A stretch of 64,000 nucleotides of DNA from Saururus chinensis (Eukaryota > Streptophyta > Magnoliopsida > Piperales > Saururaceae). Within the stretch, counting starts at the first letter, position 1. Every line of letters starts with the position of its first letter. This document shows, in pieces, positions 24,737 to 36,930 of the stretch. A program made the position numbers and the translations under genes. The notes below the pieces were generated by a model. The model was not told where the DNA came from. It ran no database searches and saw only the letters and a program-made list of their open reading frames with translations. The stretch covers positions 13,229,659 to 13,293,658 of the forward strand of contig CP141148.1 of assembly GCA_035235625.1 (NCBI GenBank). The letters run 5' to 3'.

Positions 24737-27700
24737 TGTCATGACCTGAATTTTCAAAACTCTTTTTAAATAAAACACATGCGATGAATCACAATAAATT
24801 TTTTTCTTTCTTAAATACAAGACAAATCATCCGATTAAATATCTAGGTCATATTAACTAGGTTCACAAATACGAATATCAAAACTTATGATATTATACAC
24901 GTGTTAAAATTTGATAAACAACAAATTAACCCTCTAAGTACAAGTCTGTCATTTGTCCAAAAATAAATAACCAAGTAAAGTTGACTCTTATGCCAGTAAT
25001 TACAATTACTTACAAGATTGCAGAAGTAAGAAACTAGATCCGACTAGTGCAATGTCGTCCTCAATCGCCCACCGGCATCCTCATCTTGTAGTGTCCCTAT
25101 CTAAAGAACCTACAAGCAAACAAAACTAAATAGTCAATAAAACATCTCCTCCCCTTGGAGGAGAATTTTAAAAGAACAAAAATAAAATTTAATGTTTTTC
25201 AGATCGGGCCAACATCACCCAATGTTAGTTGCCTATGTACTCATCAGACAACATCTCCAATGTTTCCAACAAGATCTGATCTAAATATAGTTTTGCCTAG
25301 AAATCTACACTATCCTAAGAAGCATAGCATCAAACATGCAATGCTTAAGTATTTTCAAGCAACCTACATTTTATACAAGTCATTTCATCGTTCCACTTGT
25401 TCTAATTAAACAAGCAATATCAAATAATGTTATTAATTATCTCTCGAACTATTGTTCGATAATTAATAACCTCATCTAATCCCAATGGTAGACAGACTCC
25501 TCAGATATCAACCTAAGTGACAAATGATAAACACATCACAGACCACCCTCAAAGGTAAATCCATAATGAAACACCCTGGAATCCACTAGGAAGTACCATC
25601 ACCCCTCCTAGCCCACAAAGGACCTGACCAGAGTAGAAGGGCATAGCCCATGACTACACCTGAATAGAAGTGGCAGAAAAAGCCAACCAAGTAAGATGTC
25701 AACTAATCCAAATGCGTATACACTAAATAATCCTCAATAGATCGAAAGTGAGCCCGGCTCTCACAGAGCTCCCTCCAATGGGGAGGTGCAACTACACGGT
25801 CAAATCAGCGGCTCCTCAACAGAGCTAAAACTCAGGAAACCATTCTGAACCCTGTCTTGCTCAACAATAAGCTAGGATTTCGAACGACTATCCCAAACCC
25901 TATTAGTCCCTACTAGACAAGGGTTTAAAACTTGAAACTGTCATTGGTTCATCAACCAAGGCAAATCACTAGGTCAAAGGCTTTGTTCATTCTATGACTA
26001 GTCCCAGACCCCTCTGAGGTATTTTAGTCTTTATCTTGATTAGGTATTCTCGCCCAATCCAAAGCTAACCACCCCATCAATTAATCTTTTAATAATCTTA
26101 AGCTAGTGATAAGTTATTATCATAACATCAATAGCAAATATCGAAACAATAAACAACATAAACAATAAGAACCACACAGGTCCAAGCATATCATAATATC
26201 AATAACTAAATTAGATAATGATATTAGATTTTTCAAGCTCTAGTGCCCTAACCCTCCTTGGTATAACTTATTAAATCTCTTTAAGAACTGATCATAATGC
26301 ACCTAAGGGCATTAATGTAATTATCCAACATTGGATATGGTCCTCTCTGATCTCGGGTAAGTCTATAACCCCTCAAAAGGTTTTAGTATGACATTAGCTC
26401 GTTAATTTCATCAACATGAATGCTGGCCAATATGCTCATAAGGTTATTTTTGTCTTTTTGTTAAGGGCTTCCCTGAACCTCAATGGGTCCAAAACTAATC
26501 TCAGGGTTACATCTCAACGTTATAAACCTAAGGTAATTTTCTTGTCATTTAACAGGGTCGTAAACCCCTTGAATTAAACCCCGGTTCAATTAATCATTTT
26601 ACCTTAACCCTAGGAGTAAAATAGTTAATTATCTTTTTACTGGGATTTTCTCCTAACTTGTGGATTGGTCCAAATTTATGATACATATTAACATCCAACT
26701 GAGATTTTTTAAAAAATTTTAATTCACTCATAGGCCCCTGAACCGAAGCCCCTAAATCGGGTCATTAGCATCGTTCTATGATTCAACTCATAAGGGTAAA
26801 TTAGTCATTTTATAGACTTTGAAAATTTTCTCCAATCTAAAACATGGTCAGAACACTTAGAATACCCTCATGGTAATTTTAAATTTTTTCCAAATTTTTA
26901 TGACTACTCGAACGCACTGAAGTGAACACAGTTCAGAGAGTACGTATTGTTGTTTTTTTTATGTGACCGGACCAAATTGGGTCACGTAACCCAACCCGGT
27001 CCAGCGGCCGAGGCCCTCATCACGGGTCATCTTCTCCGTGACCAGCCAGAGGCTGGGCCACCTTTGGCAGTGCCTCCCTCACCGCGGCGGATGGGGTGAC
27101 CCAAGGAATTCCAGGCTGCCGGCGCATAGTGGAACCAATGGTGTTTCCTTTTTTTTTTACAAAGCGATGAAGTTGCCACGGCCAAGGCTGTAAAAGCCCT
27201 GGCTGCCGAAATCAGGGCCCACATGGCCAGGACAGCATGGCCAAGGGCAACACAACCCTTTCTTTCCTTTTTTTTTTTCAATAACCCACGCGACGGTGGC
27301 AAAATCTATCGCCGGCGGGTTCGCCCCTCGGTCGCTTTTGCCCAGCGACCGGGGTTTTTGGCCGGATGAAGAACGGCCGGCTAGTGGCCAATTGGCGGCC
27401 AATCAATGGCTGGCAAGCCAAAAAAATGAAATTACAGAAACCTCACACTGTTCAACGAAATTACAGAACAATGATTTTTGCAATCACTACTCCAAATTAC
27501 AAAGACAGAATTACAGAAATCGAATTACATTCAAATTTATTTAATAAAACTTTCATTAATATACACTCGAAGACAATAGCAATGATCCTACCTTAATCGC
27601 AAATTTGTTGTCAGTCCACTGCCACTGGAGCCTCCTTCTCAGCCCTTTCAGCTAAAGACCCCCCCAAAAAGCCCCCTTAATTGTGCCATAATCATCCCTT

Positions 27701-28078
27701 TTATAAGCATGAGATTAGGGTTCCCAATCGGGCCAATCTTCCTCAAGTAGGCCACCTAATTGGGCCTCTAAAAATTAATTTGGGAACCATAAACAACAGG
27801 GCCCGCAAAATGACTTAAAAGACCCAAATAAATGTTTAAATCGGGTAAACGAGTCCTACACGATATATTCAACTTCGAACAGTCATATCTCCCTTATCCG
27901 AACTCCGTTTCACATGCTCTAGGTGGTGTTTCAAAGCTCTTTCTATCTACTTTCTAATAAAATTGGTTTCAGATAGAAATTCTATTTATTAAAGAAGTTA
28001 TTCTAATAAGAAAGTTAAAGGATCAAACAACCTAATTTCTACGTATTTAATTTTTGAAACCTAAGAAAATTTGGGACA
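24737..28078 (-). mobile_element. Solo LTR, 3.3 kb (family 2)
   Basis: On the plus strand it reads TGTCATGACC ... TTGGGACA, the reverse complement of the family 2 LTR at 2426-6045. It is flanked by a perfect five-base duplication, GATTC (24732-24736 and 28079-28083). A reversed TATA box (about 27698-27707) lies about 373 bp from its start. The GC-rich leader block (27000-27440) sits in the same relative place as in the other copies. No internal retroelement sequence adjoins it. Open frames of 80-90 residues in the GC-rich part are not genes. Confidence 0.9.
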
Positions 28079-29849
28079 GATTCGGTGATTCCGACCAATT
28101 CTGGCTCAAAATGACTTGGAATCAACTTTTGCACAGAATTTTTTAATTTCATCCACCTTCTTCACACAAATATGATTCCAATAATTCAGACCGCAATTGA
28201 GGCAAAATCCATGAATTCAATATTTGAACAAGCCCCTAGTCTCTATGCTCAAGAATTTGCTCTGAATTGGAATAAACAATATATAAACCCTAATTTCTAA
28301 TTGTCATTCATGATTAATCAACCATCAAACAAAACATGCACACCACACAATCACACAACAATTTTCACATGAAAAACCCCAACTCGGGTAAAAACCACGA
28401 CAACCTCAATCCAAGGCTAAATCAATGCACTAGAGTGATATAGATCTTAAAAAACTCAAAACAACCAACCAACTTTAAGACTTGACACAAACTCATTTTG
28501 TTCAATCTTCTCTTATTGATAACGTTGGCCTTCAATTCTTCCTCCTTGAATTCTTGAAGTTTTTCCTCTTTGTGTTCTTATCTTTGTTTTCTTCTTCTAG
28601 CAATTAACCAAAGACTCTTTCCTTATTTGATGATTTACCTCTTTAGATTACTCAATTCCTTTAAAGAACTTTGCTGACTCTCCTATGAAAATTTTGTGTG
28701 AAATCTTCAAGTTTAGTTGTGTATTAGCATGAATTCACCATGAAAAATCTCTTCAAGCTCCTTTGTGAATTCTCAAGGAAAAAAATGTAAAAATGACTCT
28801 ATTTTCTTTTTTAATTTTTTCTAGATTTTTCTCTCTTCAATTTTCTCACTTCTTATCTCTTTTATAGGTTTCTAAGTCGAATTAGCACTTTGACTACAAT
28901 AAGGAAAGAAAACCATTCCGGAAAGGCTTGTTTTGGGCAACTAAAATTACTAGCAAATGATCGTTTCAAATAGTGATCGATCATTCACTATTTTTGTATA
29001 GCATGACTCCTTGAGCGATCGATCAGTCATAAAGTGATTGATCGATAAACTCTTAATTTCATTTAACAAAGTGCTAATTCAAAGTGTCGATCAATTGTTT
29101 AACATTGTGTATTGTCCAGTGATCAATCGATGGCATTGTACAATTAGTTTTACCCTTTTTGACCAAACTTTATCTAAAACCTCTGAAATTACTTTTGAAA
29201 CTTCTCCAGGTGCCTTGGGTATGAGAATGTGTACTGAATAAACTTCTTAAACCATCAACATTCTTTAGTCTTTAGTCTTGATCTATAAGAGCATTCCTAC
29301 TCTAATTTTTTAAATCCACAAATTCCAAACCTAACTCAACTACAACTACATCTAATCATATTTATAAGACTAATTGCAATCTCCCGCTTTATATATTTCT
29401 TGTCAAAATAGAACATAATTGAAAAATTAAATTAAAATTACAACTCTTGACATATTTCATTCAGTCTTAGTTTGTACATATAACTTGACAATAGTAAGAC
29501 TTAACATAGACTCAATGAAATTGATCTTGAAAAGCCTTGTATATATATGTACTTATCCTACATACTTCAATTCAAAAATATTTGTATAGTACTGTCTAAT
29601 CAAGTACGAAAATAAGTACTTTGATTTTCTTTAATCATTTCTCCCTCTTTTTGACATAAATAGACAAAAGTTAAGTAATAATTAACAAACATAAATAAAT
29701 AAATCATAAAGTATAACATGTCCATAATTACATATCCATTACATAATCAGTTTCAAAATACATCTAGTCAAATGAAACATAAACTGAACTAAAATGAGTT
29801 TTAAAAACTAGAATACATAAAAAAGTGATAAAATAAACAACATCAAACA
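28079..29849 (-). mobile_element. Old LTR-type debris, minus orientation
   Basis: No protein is visible. A minus-strand TATA-like CTTTTATAGG (about 28857) is followed upstream by several GATCGATC-type dyads (28956-29135). Beyond that lies a TTTTTGACCAAA ... GGGTATGAGAATGTGT block like that at 22990-23020. I read it as a diverged sister of the 22490-23560 copy. The family (copia or gypsy) is not settled. Confidence 0.4.
28956..29135. promoter_or_regulatory. Cluster of GATCGATC-type dyads
   Basis: TGATCG and TGATCGATCA (28958-28983), GCGATCGATCA and GATTGATCGAT (29015-29046), TCGATCAA and GATCAATCGAT (29087-29131). Spacing is about 20 bp in the first two pairs and longer in the third. Confidence 0.45.
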
Positions 29850-30470
29850 TCACCTACATCATCATCAACATCGGACTGCTCCCCCTCATTCTTTGCTCGT
29901 TGAAATCTATCTCTGAGCATATATCTGACATCTGAAAGACCCTAATGAACAACATCCTGAAAAGCTCTAACTTGTGCATATGTAACGTGTCGATTTGGTT
30001 AATCATGATATGTTGGTGCATCTGTACGTGCCTGAGGCTCCACTAGATCTCCCTCCTTTCCTCTATGAAGTGACATCATGCAACAAACCATAGCTGCATC
30101 GATAGAACCCATCCTAACCATCGCCACCTCACCTTGTAGGATCCTAACATGAATTGATGTGAAAATCCTACGCAAAATTTATGTGTAGGAAGCATATTGT
30201 GCATATGCCCCTAAAGAAATGTCATCATACGACCAAAAATGATCGATAGAAGATCAAGCTCCAACTCTGGCTATGCAAGGAGGTGCAAAATTCTGGCAAT
30301 CATATGCTCAACTCTCTCCTTTATAGCATTCCAAATGTCATACTAAGCAATGACATACAACAGACAAAAATCGGCAGTCGTCAAGTGTGTAAGAAGTGAT
30401 GCATCTAGCTCTCTGCCTCTTGGAAGTCCAGTCGGCATCCCAATTAAATCACTATGTGAGGGAAAGACAT
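29850..30470 (-). pseudogene. Degenerate minus-strand coding remnant, unidentified
   Basis: Reading from 30470 leftwards, a coding-like frame runs through GMPTGLPRGRELDASLLTHL, then TTADFCLLYVIA, IKERVEHMIARILHLLA and LLSIIFGRMMTFL, broken by single stops. After a frame change it continues with LQGEVAMVRMGSIDAAMVCC ... DVRYMLRDRFQRAKNEG and an acidic end. The pattern of long stop-poor stretches with isolated lesions suggests a former gene. The composition recalls plant transposon-associated proteins, but I do not recognise a family with confidence. It is cut on the right by the LTR at 30473. Confidence 0.4.
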
Positions 30471-30472
30471 AT

Positions 30473-31880
30473 TGATGCATTGAAATAATGTTGAATTAAA
30501 TACCTTCAAATCTTCAATTTTAATACTAATTTGATTTGGATTGTTTATATTTTATATAGGTGAATTGGATTTTTGTTGTATTTACATGTCCAAACGAGCT
30601 TCGATAGGATTTAAGTGGAAAAGAAAGTGAAGCCCAACTACGTAAAGTTGTTCTAGGATCGATAATGGGTTCTTACTAGTCCAAACATGCATTAAATTAG
30701 CATATGGACCTATTGGATTTAAGATTTGCATCAAGAGAACCAAATTAGGGAATGAACTGATTTGGATATATTAACAAGGGCTTAGTATTTTGGTTATACC
30801 TTCTATAGAATATTTGGATTGACATGATTTAAGTGGCATTGGAAAAAGACCTCCATGGCTAAAATCACTATTTTATGAAGAAATTTATAATTCTAATGAT
30901 TTATGGGTCAAACCAGACATGTAAAGGGACAACTAGTCAATCAACCCGTGGCTAGCACATAGATCTTTTCAATGGTTGTAATTGATACATAAAAGGAAAG
31001 ATATTGATTGGATGACTAGATAAAGCGGAAAGGATACTTGACTGTTGAATAAATATTTGATTGATTTAGAATATAATCATTATCAAAGAAGAAACTAATT
31101 AAGTAATCAAGGGATGTGATTGGACATTCCCTTTTGAAACAACTCCCTCTGCTCATACAAAAAGAGGGGTGAACATGAGAAAAGCATCATCCCCTCCTCT
31201 TTGGAGCTCTATTCTCTTACTTTTCTTCTCTTTTTTTTGTTTTTTTTGTTTTTAAGTTTTATTGTAATGGCTTTCTAAGCCATCTAGCTAAAACTAGCGG
31301 TGATTTGTAACAATCCAATGATGTTCTATTCATGTTTCATCATTAGTTTATGTAAGTATTGGTTATTTGAAGTGATGTTCATTTAATCTTATTCATCTTC
31401 TTGTTTCTTTGTGATCTTAATATGTAAAATGCTTGAAGGCTCTTATTCTTGATCTTTAGTGATTCTGATACATAGAACTTTTGAAGAAACAATTCTTTTA
31501 ATCTTTTATCTATCCAAAATATTATCTATATTTGTTTTTACTTTTAATGTTCATATCTTTCTGTTAGATAAAATCCTCATTCGATTCTAACAGAGATAAT
31601 ATAACACATGAAGAACATTATTAGATATTACAAAACCCTCAATGCCTTAAATGTTTTATCTTATTAATTTATCAACACTTAATTGCATAAATACTCTGTT
31701 ACTCTCTCTCTCTCTCTCTTAATTCTTCTTTACTCCTATTTTTTAATCATTGTCATAGTGACACAAAGGCAATCCTTGTGGATTTGACCTTAAAAGATTA
31801 CATCCACTTGTGCACTTACAAGTAATACAACTATATGTTTTGTTTAATTTAATGAATCAATAGTTTAGGTGTACAAAGTG
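30473..31880 (+). mobile_element. 5' LTR of a decayed Athila-like element
   Basis: Aligned along its length with the solo LTR at 52520-53904 (shared TGAAATAATGTT, ACATGTC.AAA, AGTGAAGCC.AACTAC, TTCTCCTA-type end blocks). The right end is immediately followed by a degraded tRNA-Asp-type primer site and then a gag remnant, so this is the 5' LTR of a plus-strand element. The terminal CA has mutated to TG. No 3' partner is found in the window. Confidence 0.75.
31702..31719. repeat. (CT)n microsatellite
   Basis: About nine CT units inside the LTR. Confidence 0.9.
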
Positions 31881-31882
31881 TT

Positions 31883-31900
31883 TGGTGTTGTTGCCAGGGA
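31883..31900 (+). other. Degraded primer binding site (tRNA-Asp type)
   Basis: TGGTGTTGTTGCCAGGGA differs from TGGCGCCGTTGCCGGGGA, the tRNA-Asp-complementary site seen intact at 49678-49695, by three transitions of the C-to-T or G-to-A kind. Confidence 0.75.
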
Positions 31901-32359
31901 TTACAATGTGTGACGGAAAACCAGGTTACAAAATATTCTTCCTATTCATCTTCTTTTTTCTTGTTTTTCTTTATTTTTTTATTTTGTTGAAAGTGAGAGT
32001 AGTGGGATGAAGAATCATTGAATGACTCAACCAGAAAGATCTGTTGGACTTATCATTACTCAAAGAATTAAATAAAACCATTTGAAGTATTATTTGTAGT
32101 TTCATTCCATTTCATTTATTTCACTTCTTTTAGTTTTTACATTTTTTTTGTTAGAGTTGTTTCTTTTATATATCAAGTTTGAATTGCATACTTTGTTTTT
32201 AATTAATCCATAGATCTTCTTTCTTTTAGTTTTACTTTGTTGGTTCTTTTGTCTTAGTTCTTTTCAAAAACTCAAAAGTAAAAAAAATTATTTATTGTTA
32301 TGCAGACATGGCCACGTGGCTAAAGTGGTGGCTTAAAAAGTATTGATATTGTTCTTGAT
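31901..32359 (+). other. Untranslated leader of the decayed Athila-like element
   Basis: T-rich sequence between primer site and gag remnant. No open frame of note. Confidence 0.5.
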
Positions 32360-33967
32360 ATGTCTGAGTTTTCTCTTTCTTTGAACAATATGGATGATGG
32401 TATAAGTAATAAGCAAAATAATCAACAAGTTAAAACTTTACATGACTATTTACAACCAACTGGAACAAGTTCTCCTTCTCACATGATTTTTCTAACTAAT
32501 ATGGGTAGTTTTGATCTCAAACTGGGAGTAATGAAATTACTACCCAAATTCCATGACTTCGACTTGGAAAGCTTATAGTTACATTTAAAAGAGTTTGAAG
32601 AAGTTTGTGCAACTTTTCCAAACCAAATTATTTCTAATGAGGTTACTACATTAAAACTCTTTCCATTTTCTTTAAAAAAAAGCTAAAAAATTAATTAAAT
32701 TCTTTGAAGCCAAGATTTATTGGAACATAGCAAGAAATGCAAAGATAAATTTTCAAAAAGTTTTTGCCAGCCCATAAAACTAATACATTTAGAAAGAATA
32801 TTATTAATTTTTCAAAAAAAAAAATGAGACTTTCTTTTAAAGTTGGGAATGAATTAAAGAACTTTTGTTATTGTGCCTACGTCATGGATATGACACATGA
32901 CTTATAATTAGTTTATTTTATAATAGTTTAACATATCAAATGCATCAATTTGTTGAAATGATGTGTAATAGAGAGGTTTTTAGTAAAGAACCCAAGGAAG
33001 CATGAGATTTTTTTTATATATTAGCTGAAAATGCCCAATAATGGGAAGATTCTAATGAATTTGAAAGAGCTAATAAGACAAAATCTAATGTTATACCTAA
33101 GGGAAGGAAATATCTTCTTAAAGAAGAGGATAATGTGAAATCAAAAAATGTAAGTTTAATTAAAAAGGCTGAGGCTATGGAAATTAATAAGGAAAACATC
33201 TCCAAGGCTTCTAAAAAATGGCAAGATATTTATAGTCTATGTGAGAGTGATGGACGCCAAACATAGGATTGTCCAATAATCCCTACTTTTCAAGAGGTGT
33301 TGCATAGTAAAGTAAATACTACGAATACTTACAAAAGGCCTTTCTCTTCTCTTTATTAAGAAACTTATACTCCTAATTGGAAAAATTATTCTAACTTTAA
33401 TTAGATAAATGAGTCTAATGTGTAGGTACCTCTTTTTTCTTCAACTTAAGTGCCACCACATAAGAAGACCATTAAAGACACATTGTAAACATTCATGTAG
33501 AGTTAAGCAACAATCAACAATCAAACAATGTAAGTCATTAATGATTAGAAGTCTTCTATCACTCACTTGACCACATCTTTGAGCACTCAAGAAAAAAGAA
33601 GTTTCCTTCTCAACCTCAACCAAATCTTAAAGGTCAATTTCTAATTGAAAATTTGAATTCGACAAGTTCACAAGATGAGCATGCTAAGCCCATCACCACC
33701 TTGAGAAGTGAAAAAGTCATTAATAAAGGCATTCTAAGGAATGTTGTTGAACTGAAGAAGTCTTTGAATTCAAAATAAGCTAATGAACTTGACAACTCCA
33801 ATTGTGTTTCTCCAATTCCTCCTCTTTTCCCCCAAATATTACAATCTTCTTCTAAATTGCTGTAAAATGGTGACATTCTTGAAATTTTTAAATAAGTTAA
33901 GATTAACATTCCTCTCTTAGATGTTGTTAAACAAATTCCATTTTATGCAAAATTTTTGAATGACTTG
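32360..33967 (+). pseudogene. Athila-like gag remnant
   Basis: A first open stretch (32360-32578) ends with LKLGVMKLLPKFHDFDLESL. It is followed in frame, past a stop, by LHLKEFEEVCATFPNQ and TTLKLFPFSLK, the conserved core of plant Ty3/gypsy gag (LPKFHG..GEDP..HL.EF ... K.FPFSL...AK.WL). Later fragments include KINIPLLDVVKQIPFYAKFL followed by NDLCT, the conserved linker before the protease. Many stops and frame changes make it non-coding. It breaks off at 33967, where a chromovirus LTR starts. Confidence 0.75.
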
Positions 33968-34059
33968 TGTACTCGACCTCATGCCTTGACACACGCTATC
34001 CGCCAAGCTAAACCCGGTCCAAGGAGGAAGCGGCATGCAGTGTGACGAAGTAATTGGAT
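33968..34059 (-). mobile_element. Family 1 LTR copy B, left fragment
   Basis: TGTACTCGACC ... AAACCCGGTCCAAGG ... GTGACGAAGTAATTGG matches the first roughly 90 bases of the LTR at 42448 (TGTCACGCCCC ... AACCCGGTCCAAGG ... GCGACGAAGTGAAATTG) in the same orientation. It is followed not by its own continuation but by copy A in reverse. The continuation resumes at 37622. Confidence 0.65.
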
Positions 34060-34480
34060 TGTAAAATACTTAACCCATCCTTCGGTAAAATTGTATGATC
34101 CCTGAACTTGAGCCGTTCTATTTAATTGCTTTTGTGTGGTTTAATGTCAATTCTGATCAATTTTGACTATTTTTGAAATTTAAGTAGTTAAAAAAGGTTT
34201 TAACTAAAAATTTCTTCACATTTATGGTTTTTAAGTTACTTTAAGTCGTCTAATTTTTTTTTAAAATTTTTACTATTTTTTTAAAAATTAAGGTTTGGCG
34301 GGACCCACCGTAGGCCCACAACCAAAATTAGAATTTTTAACCCAACATGTCCTTAACATTAAACTAAGATCTAGGAAAATTATTCAGATCTTAATTTGGG
34401 TTTAAATAACTATATTGTCCATTTTTAATTGAAAATTCTATTTGTACCTCATTATTTGATTAGGTCTAACACACCCCTTA

Positions 34481-34490
34481 CTATATATGG
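34481..34490 (+). promoter_or_regulatory. TATA box of LTR copy A
   Basis: CTATATATGG, 421 bp from the LTR start. The same spacing of 421-425 bp is seen at 647-653 and 45434-45440 in the other two copies. Confidence 0.6.
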
Positions 34491-35220
34491 AAAAGTAGAG
34501 TCACTTTCCCATTTGGGAAAGGGCTGAGACCTAGAGTTAGGAGGCCTAATCTCTCATTTGCCTAAAGAGGAAGGAGACTAAGGTTTGATTTGCTTAATTT
34601 TTTTCCTTAATCCTTTAAGGTTTTCTTAAATCTTGCTTCATGTCCCTCTTCTAAAGAGACATGTCAAAGAGCCAGGGGCATCCCCAATCGGATTCAAATC
34701 TCTTCTTCTCCTATAGTTTAATCTCGATTCCAAAAACATAAAGCTACTTATTTAAATCATTACTTCAAACCCTAATATTGGGAATTTCATTTTTGAGTTT
34801 CTTGAACCCTAGATCTAAGGTTTTCAAGAGGTTTAGATGTTCTAAATCGATTTTATAAAGGTATTGATGAAAATAATGTTTTGGGTAGGTTTTGAAGGAG
34901 ATTAAGGAGCCATTTCGAACCAAGAAGTTGATGGAAGGTATGGGTTTTGAGTCTTAAACTTGTTGTGATTTCGGATCTAAACTTTGAGGTTTTTTGAAAT
35001 GGGTTCCATGATTATGAGCTTAAATGGTGATTTCATAAAAGCTTAATCTTTGGTGTTATTTTCTTAGGAATTTGCTTAATAATGATTAGATTTAATGTTC
35101 TAGAAAGTTTGATTTGATTATGATGGAGTTTGGGGCTTGGATTTGATGTATTAAGTTGGATTGATGGAAGTTGGGTTTGGTTTTCAAAATGGAGAAGATG
35201 AACCAGATCTGCCATTATGG

Positions 35221-35317
35221 CGATCAATCCCCCTTACAGGCTGATCGATTGGCCAAATGGCATTGTAGGCCGATTTTAAGGCCAACCGATCGATTGCCCT
35301 TGCAGACCAATCAATCG
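35221..35317. promoter_or_regulatory. Two paired-palindrome motifs in LTR copy A
   Basis: Pair 1: CGATCAATCC (35221-35230), 11-nt spacer CCCTTACAGGC, TGATCGATTG (35242-35251). Pair 2: CGATCGATTG (35287-35296), spacer CCCTTGCAGAC, CAATCAATCG (35308-35317). Both are 21 bp centre to centre. Confidence 0.7.
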
Positions 35318-36689
35318 ACAGTACAACAGATTTTGGTCATTTTAATTCCTTTGTTTATTTTGATATTTCTACTCCCAAATATTATTTCTTATATTCATGT
35401 GGGTTTATTTGAGTTAGAATAAGCTACTGGAAGGGTATGCTTGTGATGTTGGAATTCATGAAGAATATTTGGGTATTATGTGGAATTCCATGATGTTGGT
35501 TAAACATGTTATATTTGTTAACTTGAATCCATGATTGAATGATTCCTTGTGTTTAAAACATGATTTCAACAAGGTTATAGCACGAGAATGGACTAATATG
35601 TTTACTTATAATGTGATTAAATCATGGGTGAATGATTATGCCATGTCTAGCTTCAAGTGTTGTATGAATATGCTTATATGAATTGAGCATGAGATTTAAC
35701 TTGATTTGAATGAAGGTTCCCAATGGTTTTCACTCATGATTTCAGTTTGGATCCATGATTAGGTGTTAGAAAAGTATGTGTGTAGTGCCTTGTGAGCTAT
35801 TATCAAAGCATAGTCATATGCTTAGGAATGTATGTTTTATCTTAAACACACACATGCGGGGGAATTAATTATGAAATCATGGTTGCTTATGACTCGAATA
35901 TGATGCAAGTGGGGGGCTTATGGGAGCACATTCCATGTGTTGGAATTCACGTAGAGATTGCTTACGTATGTATCATGTTGCATGCAACATAAAATAGATT
36001 TCTTAAATGAGACTTTATCGATGTTTAGTCGTGGTTGATTGATTGGATGCAATGATGGGAGATTGCGTGCCAGATTAATCGAATGTTGGCTTAATCAAAA
36101 CTTGGTTGCTCCGAAAGGACATGATTTCGATTTGAAGTCCTTGTGTGGAACATGTATACTCCCCAGGTTGAGTCGACATGAGTTATGTAGAGATGAGTTG
36201 TGTACTCGTCTTGTGGTTGAGATTCTTGAGATAGTCATCTGGACCCTGAGAATCCAGAGTGGTATACCTTCATACACTGGCTACCACGTGTTCTAGGTTC
36301 CCTATGTAAAAATTTGGGCTCTCCCCTGCCACAGGAGATGTCCAGGGTGAATACACCTACTCTAGGTTTTCTATGTGAGAATCAGACATCCTTGGCCAGG
36401 ATTGTCCAGAGTAGGGGCTGACTACCCCAACCTTTATATTTCTTGTGTGGAAATTAGACTATGTCCCGCCTGTGTGGCCTTGACTATGTCCAACATATGT
36501 GGCAATGATTGTATTCACTCATCGATGGAGGCATTCACCATTTGTTGATGATGTATGTGTATGAGATTATATTATGTCCAGGATTACACAAGTTGTGTAG
36601 GGATAATATGACACATGTGGATATGATTTATTATGCATGATTTAGTATCATGTGTTCAACACGTTTGTCGTGCAGGGTGAATGATCTAT

Positions 36690-36930
36690 GGAATGGATGG
36701 GAATTCTTTATGTATAATTTGAATTGTGTGATAGAGACACTATTTATGCAAGTTTATATGATATAAATGCATAATCTGAATTGTGTGATGGAGTCACTAT
36801 TCATACAGGTTTATGTGATATGAATGCATGATCAAAAAGTGTGTGTTAGAGACAATTCTCATGCAAATTATATGTGTTATTATGCATGATTGGGATTGGA
36901 TGAGAATCACTAGTTATGCAGGATGTATGT
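36690..36930. repeat. Degenerate tandem repeat in LTR copy A
   Basis: About three units of roughly 70 bp share TGTG.GA.GGAGTCACTATT.ATGCA and ATATGAATGCATGAT. The array sits in the part of the LTR where the sister copies carry different arrays (38274-38490 and 43085-43385). Confidence 0.6.

Noticed and set aside
27027..27402. Minus-strand frames of 81-91 codons
   Set aside because: GC-rich leader of the reverse family 2 solo LTR; same argument as at 3081.
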